Program-made: the position numbers and the translations under genes
From: a virus
IMG/VR virus record: IMGVR_UViG_3300030107_001040
Coordinates: 37,656-101,655 of that record
DNA: 64,000 nucleotides
Reading direction: 5' to 3' (one strand)
In this document: one piece after another, positions 43,101 through 55,100 of the stretch
Position numbering within the stretch: the stretch's first letter is position 1
How the letters are laid out: each line of letters begins with the position of its first letter
The notes under the pieces: model-generated
Told to the model about the DNA's origin: nothing
Databases searched by the model: none
Seen by the model: the letters and a program-made list of their open reading frames with translations, nothing else

Positions 43101-46100
43101 TGCAGATACATTTAAGTTTGTTCTATTGAATGAACCAGAAGGTGCTGCTGATATTACACAAACATCTTATAGTACAAGTTCTGTTAAAGCAGTTGGTGCT
43201 ATATCAAATATTCGTATTGTTAATCCAGGTGGTTTTTACACTAAACTTCCTATTGTTACAGGTATTACCTCCACAAGGGTTATTGAAAGAGTTCAAATTG
43301 AAACACCAGGTACTGAATATGCTGTAGGAGAATACACTGGAGTTCCTATTGCAGGTGATGGCGAAGGTGGATTAGTTAGCATTACAGTTGCTGATGGAAC
43401 TGATGATGAGGGAACTGTAATTCCAGGTCAAATTAATAATGTTGTTGTTACTTCTCCAGGTAAAGGATATACTTCTGGAACAATTGATATTGAAGCTATA
43501 TCTGGTATATTAGGATCTGGATTAACTGGATCTGGTGCTGTATTGAATGTTATTATTCCTTCAAATGGAACAGAAGCATCTATCTTTACTCAGGGGACAA
43601 GCGTTGGAAAAATCAAGAAACTTAAGAATAATAACTTTGGATATGATTATCCTCATGACTATACTTTACGTCCTGAAATTACGTTCCCAATTAACGCACA
43701 ACTCACATCAACATCCATTCTAGACAGTATTACAATTACTGACCCAGGTTCTGGATATTCACAAGCACCTGCTGTTGTAATTACAGGTGGTGGTGGATCT
43801 GGTGCTCTAGCTGAGGCAACAATTAGGAACGGTAGATTAGATCAGGTGATTGTTAAGGATCCTGGTGCTGGATATTCATCTACACCAACTGTTTCCTTAA
43901 GATCTTCCTTTAACTATGTTATTAACATTGACTTAGGATTACTACAATTTGCCTTCCCTCATGGTATTGCAAATGGATCTGCTATAACATTAAATGTAGT
44001 TGATACTGGATCTGGTGCTGAATTCCCACTTGCTGCTGGTGCTACTGGTCGTCTTAACGGAACAACAACTTATTATGCTATTACTGGAACAGCAAATTCA
44101 TTAGAAAATGATCAATTAAAAGTAGCGATTACTGCTGCAAACGCTGAATTGGGTGATGCTTTAACATTCACCAATGCTGGAACAGGTCGTCAACAGGTAT
44201 TGACAGAATCATTTGGTGGTGGTGCTTCTGCTAATGTTATCACTTCTACCTTCTTAGAAGGAGAACTTGTTTATCAAGGTGATTCACTTGCTTCTGCAAC
44301 TGCAACTGGATACGTTTCAACTAATGAAGGTTGGCAAGTTGGACCTAGAGTTCTTAAGATTGTTGATTATACAGGAACATTTGCAGAGACTCAGAAATTA
44401 ACTGGTGTTATCTCTAAGTCTTCAGGTACTATTAGTGATCTAAACATCGCTAAAGGTGTTCTAGAAATTGGATCTATCACTAAGACTACTGGTCAATTCA
44501 TTGATGACGTTGGTAAACCTTCCGAAATTATTCAGAAGATTCAAGATAGTTACTATTATCAGGACTTCTCCTATGCTGTTAAGTCTGCTGTTTCTATTAG
44601 TGATTGGAAAGAGATTTTAATTAAGAACGTTCATCCTGCATCATTTAAGGTATTTGGTGAGTTGAACCTTTCAGATTATGGTTCAATTCCAAACAAAGAG
44701 ACTGATTTCCAACTTACAAAGTCTGTTGAACTTGCAAGAGAAGCAATTGTTCCCAATATACAGAGTTTTGCTCTAGTTGAACCAATTTACTCAGAATTTA
44801 ATAATACTGAAGTTCTGTTCCGTCAGAAGAGATTAACGTCTTCTGAGAACATTCTAACTTCTGTTGTACAAAGATTAGATGATATTTCTTCCTTATTTGA
44901 TGGTGAAAGAATATCATTCCCTCTACAAGTTAATCAAACTAACGTTGTTGCTAATGCCAATCAGTTAATGATTGTTTTGAATGGTGTTGTTCAAAACCCA
45001 GGAACATCATTCAGTATTCAAGGTGATTCTGTTGTATTCAGTGAACCACCTCAACCACCAGCAAGTGTTAAGTATGTAAACATAACAATTTCTCAACAAG
45101 CAACTAAGACTAACACATTTACTAATATTAGCGGTATCTTCCCTAGTGTTGGTAATGCTTTAGTTGGAACAGTTTCTGGTGCTAGATTAACCGTAACTTC
45201 TGTTGTTGGTAACGTAATTGATGGTTTCATTACAGAAGGAACCTTTATAATAGGTGAAAACGTAACTGTTGGTGCTACTGGATTTAATGCTAATATTGCG
45301 ACTCAAAGTGATGTTTCTAACATTGGATTGTTCCAGTACGGTGAGACAGTTACTAACTTAACTTCAGATACTGCAAAAGTTGAGCAAATCAACTTGGCAA
45401 CTGGTCAAGAAACACCTTTGGCACAACTTCGTTACACAATTGGTCCATCTACAACTGATTTTGAAGTTGTTGCATATAAGACAGATAATAGTGCTGCAGA
45501 TGCTGTAGTTCCTGTTGGAACATTCACTGCAACTAAGAAGTATCAGTTTGGATCTGAAATTTTCCTAGTTAACAGTATCACACAGGGTTCTGACTCTACA
45601 ACTTTAAATGTTACAAGAGCACAAGATGGAACTGCTGCTGTTTCTCAGCAAGAAGATCTTCCTGTTTATGGAACAGATATTAGTGTTACTACTGCTCTAA
45701 CATTAAGTAAGACTGCTGGTACTTACCAATCAACTCCTGGTTTATTTGATATTCAGTTAAATGATTATATTATCGGTGCTAAATCTGGGGTAGTAGCAAA
45801 AGTTACTGCTACTGCTGTATACACAGATCCTATTACTAATGAAGCAATTAGTCAGGTTAATATATCTGCAGGTTCATCCTTCTTTGGTCTATTATTCAAC
45901 AGAATTGCCTCTCAGACTTATCCAAACCAAGTCTTAGATGATATTTCTAAGTCTCAGGTAAGTATCGTTAAGTTTACTGATACTAATATTACTGATGGTC
46001 TTTCTAGCACAGCATTTAACGCAGAATTCCCTGCCAATGAAAGAATTAACAATTATGTAGTTCCATATGATAATGCAACTGGTGCATTTGCAGAAAACGA

Positions 46101-49100
46101 ATTCATACGTAACTATAAACTTGAATATGGTAATAACATTGGTGAGTTTACTGCTGGAGAAAGTGGAAAGGTAAGAAAACTAACTTATACACTCCCTCAA
46201 GGTGATGGATTCTTTAGTGCTGGACAAATTATAAGAACTCGTGATACTAAGGCAGAAGTTATAGGATATAACCAAGCACGTCAAACAGTTTATATTGGTA
46301 AGATAGGTAGAACTAAGGCTACTGGTGAAGATTATCATGCAGTTACATTTACTGGAAATGCTCAGTTAGATACTGCTCAGAAGAAATTTGGTACTGCATC
46401 ACTATTATGTGATGGCACAGGTGATTACACTAATATTGTTACATCTACAGAATTTGGACTTGCAACTGGTTCATTTACTATTGAAGCATATGTTCGTCCT
46501 GCTAACGTCTCTGGAACCAAAGTTATAATTGACTTTAGAACTGCAGCAACTGAAGTATCACCGATGCTTCAGATGAATAATGCTGCTTTAGAATTTTATG
46601 TTAATGGTTCAGTAGTTGCTAGTGGTGGAACTCTTGCTGCAAATACTTGGCATCATATTGCTGTTGTTAAGGGTGGCACAACCACGAAACTCTATGTAGA
46701 TGGAACTAAGGTTGGTTCTGATTATACCGATAACAATAACTATGGAGCTACTAAACCAATTAGAATCGGTGCTGATGTTGCTGGTGCAAATGGATTCAAT
46801 GGTCATGTTGATGAAGTAAGAGTATCAAATACTAACCGTTATACTGCTAACTTCACTCCTCTAGTTGGTATTCATCAAGGTGATTCAAATACTGTTCTAT
46901 TACTCCATTATGATGGTGCTGATGCTCAGACATGGGTTGAAGACTGGTCTGGTGGTGAGAGCTTTACAAATGGAGAATACTTCAATAATGATGCAATTCG
47001 TGCAACTCATCGTTCTTCTGCAAATGCTCCTAGTGGATATGTTAATAAAACAAACAGATATTATAATGCTGCAGATTTAATTGAGCTCAATAAAGAATTC
47101 CTTGCTCAAGAAGTAGTATTCATTCTTAAGAGAAGACATCCTCATCATACAATTAAGGGTAGTGAAGTTGATTGTGAAGATGATGTTCGTGATGTATTGA
47201 CTGCTATCATTTATGACCTCCGTAATGGTGGTAATAATAAGATTTGGGATGCATCTTCTTACTACATTGATAGAACAACTACTCCCGTTACACTGAAATT
47301 TGTCACTAACGAAGTTGATGAAGTTGTTTATACTTACGATAAATTAGAGCAAATAGTCAAGTATATCTTGACAAATACACCTTGGGAAGTTCAAGGTGAT
47401 CATGGTCTTAAACAGAAGTTTGACACTAGCATTACTGAGTCTGATGGTACTTCACCAACAGCATTGACACCAACAGCAGCAACATATAATGCTGTTACAG
47501 GTGATATGATCTTGACTGTTGCAAGTCATGGTTTGAATGCTGAAACACAAATTACTGCAACTAATGCTGCATATGTTGCTTCAACAGGTGTATTAACACT
47601 TACTAAGTCAGGTCATGGTCTTGCAAATGGCACAAGAATTAAGTTAGATCACAACTCTATTGTAATGAGTTGCACCTCTGATAGTAATACAGTTAATCAG
47701 AGTTATCCAAGACCTGATGATCCTGCTGCTCAAGGTTGGTTAGAAATTTCTAACGTCCAAACAAATACATTTGATATTAATGTTGGTAAGTCTCCAACAG
47801 TAAATTACACACCATCTGCAGGAACTTATAATGCAGAAACTGGTTTCTTGACAATGAATATTGGTAAGCATAACCTAAGAACTGGTCGTAAATATACTGC
47901 TTCTAATGCATCATATGATCCAGCTGGCGGTGTAATGACTATTACCATTGGTAATAATATTGATGTTGATAGTGCTGCCTATGATCCTGCTTCAGGTGAT
48001 TTGGTAATGACTATTGGTACTCATAACTTTGATATTGGTGATAAGGTTAAGATTGCTAAGAATTCATTGTTCTTTACATGTTCAATGGATGAACATCGTT
48101 CTGTTCATGCTTATCCAAGAGACGGTGATCCAGCATTCAATGCTGATCTTGAAATTACAGATACAACAGGAACTTCAATCACAGTTAATGTTGGAACAAC
48201 ACCTATCGTATCTTACACAGCAACAGGTGCAACTTATACTCCTGCAACTGGTGTTATGGAGCTTACTATTGGATCTCATAGCATTGCTGTTAATGATAGT
48301 ATAAGAATTGCAGATAATTCATTAACATTTACTTGTGCAGAAGATAGCGATCAAACAAGTCATACTTATCCTAGAGCAATTACAGATCCATTAGCTGCTC
48401 CAACTGGTGCTACCTATAATCCAAATACAGGTATCATGCAAATGACTATTAACAGTCATGGCATGTCAGGTCCAAGCACAACTACACCAACAGCAGCAAC
48501 TTATGATGCTGACACTGGTATTATGAGACTTACCAAGTCATCTCACGGATTTAAGGTCGGTGATATGGTTAAGTTAGATGACGGTGCAATTACCTTTAGT
48601 TGCACAATGGATTCCAATGCTACTAACCATGCTTATCCACGTGCTACAGACCCAATAAGCGGTCAATGGGTGGCAATCGTTGCTGCAGCTACAAACACAT
48701 TTGATATCCCTGTAGGTGCATCTGAACTTGGAGACTATACTCATACATTTGTTTCTGCTGTCACAAATGGTGTTAAGAAAGCAAATGATGTAATGAAGAT
48801 TGCTGATAATGGAATCTCATTCAAGTGTGCTGAAGATGGTAACAATAGCATTCACTCATATCCACGTCCTGGCGATCCTATGAGTGGTAAGTGGATGGTT
48901 ATTGAAGCTGCTGCTACAAATACAATAGATGTTCAAGTTTTAGATAGTGTTCCTTCAACTCATACATCAGTTCATACATTTAATAATGCTGTAACTGGTT
49001 CATTCCTTAAGAAGAGAGATCCATTCCAAGGAACTTCAATTCCAGTTACTGCTGTAACAGGAACAACAATTACTGTTAATGTTGGTATTTCTTCTAACAC

Positions 49101-52100
49101 AACTGCTCATACATGGACTGCAGCAGGAGTTAATGGAATCAGTTCTGGTGGTAACTACACTCATAAGTATGTTGATTCTGCTACTGGTGCAATTATTCCT
49201 AATCATGGATTCTATGTTGGTGATAGAGTAATGGTTGAGAAGGGTGCATTGGTATTCACATGTGCTCAAGATAGTCATGGTACTAGACATGCTTACCCAA
49301 GAATTACAGATCCATATTTCAATAAGTGGATCAAGATTATTAATGTAACAACCAATACATTTGGTATTAATGTTGGAGTTTCTTCTAACACAACTGCTCA
49401 TACATTCAAGTTCTGCACTCCTAATGGAATTGTAAGATCTGGTGAGACGATAAGGATGGCTAAAGATGCTATATCCTTCACATGTTCTCAGGATGGTTAT
49501 GCAACTGTTCACTCTTATCCTAGAGGTGATGATCCTGTTGCTAGTACTTCTATTCCAATCTACAACGATGGATCTGAGCATACAGCAACAACTGCTTCTT
49601 ATAATTCTTCTACAGGTGCAATGGTTATCACTGTTCCTGCACATGGATTTGCAGTTGATGATCAAATCAGAATTGAGAATAATTCTCTAACATTTGCTTG
49701 TAAGAAAGATAGTAATCAAACTCTTCATAGTTATCCTAGAGAGACTGATCCATATGTTCGTAGATGGCTCAGAATCAGTGCTGTAACTACAAATACATTT
49801 ACTGTTAATGTTGGTGCTGCTAATTCTACAGACGACAGATATGACCATACATTTGTATCTGCAACTCCGAAGGGAATAGTTAAGCGTGATAATACTATTA
49901 CAGTTAATGTTGGTCCAACACCTAATAAGAATTTCGTTCCAACAACAGGTGCTTATACTCCTGCATCTGGTGCATTAGAACTTACCATTGGTTCACATAG
50001 TTTACCTGCTCCTACAACTCACACAGTAACTGGTGCAGCATATGTGCCATCTACAGGTGTAATGACATTAACGCTTGCTGGTCATGGATTCTCTAATGGT
50101 GAACAAGTTAAGTTTGCTCAAGATGCATTAACATTTACTTGCACACATGGAGCAGGTAACCATACATATCCACGTGCTACTGACCCAATGCACAATAAGT
50201 GGATGCCAATTTCAAATGTAACAACTAATACATTTGATGTTCAGGTATTGGATGTTATTCCATCTAGTAACATAACAGTTCATACATTCGTTTCTGCTAC
50301 AACAAACGGTATGAGCAAGGCGAATTCAACAATTAGACTTGCTTCTGACTCATTACAAATGAGTTGCACATTTGGTGGTGGCGGTGCAGTTACTAAGACT
50401 TATCCAAGACATCAAGCTGCAACACATACAGCAGCCGCTGGAACTACTTACAACCCTAATACAGGTATTTTGAGTATTACTACAAGTTCTGCTCATGGAA
50501 TGGTTCCTGGTACACCAATTCAACTTCTTGACGATTCATTGACATTCAGTTGTGGATTTGGTGGCGGTGGTCAAGTTAATAAGACATATCCACGTTCAAC
50601 TGACCCAGTAAGTAATAGATGGTTATTCATTCAGAACGTAACTGCAACTACATTTGATGTTAAAGTTCTTGATAGTATTCCTTCTACTAACGTAGATGCT
50701 CATACATTTGTATCTGCTACATCTGCTGGTATTATTGAAGGCGATCCTATGATGGGACGTGCAATTCCTATTGAGGCTGTCACAGGTACTACAATCACTG
50801 TTAATGCTTTAAATGGTAAGGATGTAACCAATACTGATGCTCATACATGGGTTGGATTATCAACTTATCAGCATCAACCAACTGCAGCAACATATACACC
50901 AACTACAGGTGTATTAAGTCTTACTAAAGCAGCACATGGTTGGAGAGATGGTGATAAGGTTCAGATTGCTGATAACTCATTATCATTTAGATGTGCAATG
51001 GGTGATGATTCCTCATTACACACTTATCCACGTGCAACAGACCCTGTAAGTGGTAGATGGTTAACAATTTCTAATGTAACAACTAATACATATGATGTTA
51101 ATGTTGGAACTACACCAACATTGAATTTCACACCAACTGACGTTGATTATAATCCAGTAACAGGTAAGATGAAACTTACCATTGGTCATCATAATCTTGC
51201 TGTTGGTAATAGCGTTAAATTTGCAACAGAATCTTTAATATTCAAGTGTGCTCATGATTCTTATGCAACAAATCATTCATATCCAAGATCTACTATTTTA
51301 ACCCACACCGTAACTGACGGTGCTTATAATACTGGCACAGGTGTTATGACACTTACTGTTGCTGGTCATGGAATGGGTAATGGTGATTGGATTAAGATGG
51401 CAGATAATTCAATTACATTCAGTTGTGCTTTTGGTGGTGCTTCAGGTACTGCTGCTCAAAAATCTTATCCAAGATCTACTGACCCAATTAGCGGTAAGTG
51501 GGTTAAGATTTCTGGTGTAACTACAAACACATTCAATATCCAAGTTTTAGATACAGCACCTTCTACTAACACTGATGCTCACACATTTGTATCTGCAACT
51601 ACTGGTGGAGTTACACAGAAGAAGGATCGTTCTTACGATGCTCCTATTGAAATCCTTGAAGCTGATGAGTCATCTATTACAGTTCAGGTTCTTTCTACAA
51701 TTCCTTCATCTAATACTACAAATCACATCTTCGTTTCTTCTAGTGCAAATGCAGTAATTACTGGTGGTAACTATACACACGAATTTGTTAAAGCAACTTC
51801 TACTGCTGTTACAAGATCTATATGCAATAGTGGTGGTAATTATAATCACGTATTCTCATCTGGTGTTACTAATTCAATAAGCACTGGTGGTAACTACACT
51901 CATACATTTGTATCTGCAGGAACTAATGGTATTACAATTGCTGGTGATTCAGTTTATATTGATAAGGAAGCATTAACCTTTACTTGCACTAAGGATAATA
52001 ACGAGAAACAAGCTAAGTATCCTCGCACAACTGATCCTAAGTTCAAGCAAATTCTACCAATTATTAAGAAAGATACTAATACCTTTACTATTAATGTTGG

Positions 52101-55100
52101 TGCTGCTGCAGCAAAAGATCAGTATGCACATACGTTTATATCTGCAACAACAGGTGGTGTTAAGAAGTCTAATTACAGTAATACTGATTGTGCAGATGTT
52201 GTATCAACGTCAGCTAACCTAATTGATATTTTAACTGATACTTTAGAGAATGGCGCATTAGCAACTCCTGTTGATCATTTGGGAACAGTTACTAAGGTAA
52301 CACCTCCAACTAAGTTCCTTGGTGGACTTATTGACTCTTATATGGAGACTCCATTTGATCTTTCTTATCATAATGCATCTACAGATTTAGTTTACTCTAA
52401 TCAGATTGATCTTGATACACACTATCGTTATCGTGATGCTGCTAATCTAATTCGCAGAAATAGAGGTGCTATTGTAGATAAGGCAGCATATGATATGCTA
52501 CAACGTTATCCTGATCTTGCTCAGGATATGCCTAGAAATGCTGGTGGAACATCTACAGATGGTACTACTCGTTGTAAGCAAGACCTTGGATTAGTTGTAG
52601 ATGGTATAGCAAATGATTTAGAACATGGTGGTAACTTAGATACTATTACTGCTGCTAATTTCTACATTGGAACTGGTGGTGAACTACAACATATTCGTTT
52701 ACAAATTGCTCAGTCAGTTTATGTTCATGAGCGTTTAGCACTTTATCTAAAACAAGCAATAACTGGTGATCTAACAGATGATAATACAGATAATATCGTA
52801 GTTGGTGATTGGGGTATTACCAATGATGCTACTGGAACACAGTTTAGTGTAACTGGTGCAACATATGATCCAACTGGCGGTGATTTAGTATTAACTATTG
52901 GTTCACATACACTTCCTATTGGAAGAATGATAACAATTGCTGAGAATGGACTTACATTCTCATGTAACACTGGTAGTGGAGTTGTTAATAAGACATATCC
53001 AAGATCCTCTGGTGCAAGTACAACCAGTGGTGCAGACTATGCATACAACGCTAATCTTGCAATCACTGCAGTTACTGCAACTACAATTACTGTTAATGTT
53101 AACGGTGGACAAGGTGCTATTAGTAACCTTGCTGCTCATACATACGTTTCTTCTACTGCTAACTGCGTTTCAGTTCCTGGAAATTGTGCAAATGTTCAAA
53201 GTGCAATTGATACTTTAATTACAACAGTTAATGATATTATTGCTCCTACTGGTTCTGATTATGCAATCGGTGCTGATAGACTTCACTTTAACAGAAAGTA
53301 TATTGCTGAAGAAATCACTGGTCTTACATCAACATACTTCACTTATACATTAAATAACGTTTCTTACGTTGCTCTAACATATCCTAACGAAGTAACATGT
53401 CAGAGAGATATTAGATATGTTATTGAAGGAATTATTTCTGACTTACAAACAGGTGGTAATAATAGCACAATTGCTGCTATTGAGAAGTATATAACTGCTA
53501 CTTTACAACTTGATCATATTGAAGATCAGTTGTTAGGAACGATCTATGCTATGGAGCAAATCAAGCAGATGGGTGAGAAGGCACTTAACAATCTTCTTTA
53601 TGATAATGGTGCTACTGTAACAGGTCAACAATATGCTGCTATTCATACAGATGAAACTGCATACAGAGATGTATTAACTCCAACAAATATTAATGATGTA
53701 ATTTACGATTTCCGTGATCTTGTTGATGTTGTAGTTGAAATGCTTGCTCCTGCTGGTGTTGCTGGTAGAAGTGCTGGTAAGAACATTCTCTTTAACCAAA
53801 ACTACTATAAGCAAGAATTAAATTCACTTGTTAATGCTCAGTTTGGTGCTGGTGCTTGGACTACAGCATACAATACATTTGTTGATGAAATGGTTAATAA
53901 TGTCTGCCATGACATTGTTACTACCGATCTTTCTAAGACACAAGTTGGTTATACAATTAACGTTGAAGGTTCACTCGGAGAATTTGTTGTTGGTGAAACT
54001 GTAATCTCTAGTAATGGTGGTAAGGCAACTGTTCTTGAATGGGATGGTGAGCAAGAAATTCTATATGTTGATGATTTTGATGTTCATCATTGGGTTCCAA
54101 CAAATACTCTAACTGGTGTAGATTCTGATGCATGGGCTACTATCTCTGCTAATGGTGTAAGTTCTCCATATGATTGGTATACAACACCTACTAACGTTAA
54201 AGCAATTGCTAGTGCTAGATTAATAACCTCTAATGTTCAGGGTCAGATTGCTGGTACTAACATCTTCCCAAGTCCTGAAAACTTCAATGCTGCTGGTTGG
54301 ACAGATACAGGAATTACTAAGGTTCTTGATAATCTTACTTCTCCTGATACTACTTTAACTGCAGATAAGTTAGTTTGTAGTGCTGTTGCTGGAGAGCATT
54401 TTACTTATAAGAACTTTACTATTAGTGCTTATGATACATTTGATGATGGAACTATTAAGTGGGATACTACAGGTCAGAAATTTGACGAAGGTGCTACTGG
54501 AACACAAGAATCTCAGCAATATACATTCTCTGTATTCTTGAAGAAAGGAGAATTTAGTAGAGTTCGTCTTCAGTTTGGTCTTGATACTGGTGGAGCAGCT
54601 GAGCAATTAGCATTCTTTGATCTTAATACTACTGATGGAACTGTCGGATCTATCTTCACTCCTGGAAATGGAGTTACTGTTGATGCCTTTGGTGCAATTC
54701 CTTATGGTGATGGATGGTATAGAGGATACATTACTTGCACATTCTCCTTCGGTTTTGCTCAGATCCGCACACAAATCTTTGTAAGAAATGCTACTGGACA
54801 GGCAAGTTTCACTGGAGATGGAAGTTCTGGTGTATATGGATGGGGTCTAAAACTCTTTAAGGGTGTTCTTGATCCTTATCAATCTGCTTCTGGTAAGTTA
54901 TTCTATGCTGATACAGAATACAACATTAAGAATTACACATTAGATCAGTTACAGACATATATGTCTAGAGCTCTTAATGGGTCTAATCAGTCACCTTCTC
55001 CTAGTGCAACATTCTATGAGTACTATGATGCTACTGCTGCTGGAGATTATGAGTATGTTTCAATTGAAAGATTGGTCAGAAATAACTTGAATATTATCCG

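Noticed and set aside
49036-49665. A 209-codon minus-strand ORF within the repeat array
   Set aside because: Antisense shadow of the YPR repeats; Cys/Ser/Arg-rich, no ribosome binding site.
47460-53175. Repeat array considered as CRISPR or satellite DNA
   Set aside because: The period is hundreds of bases, units are divergent at DNA level and the frame is kept open throughout, so it is a protein repeat.
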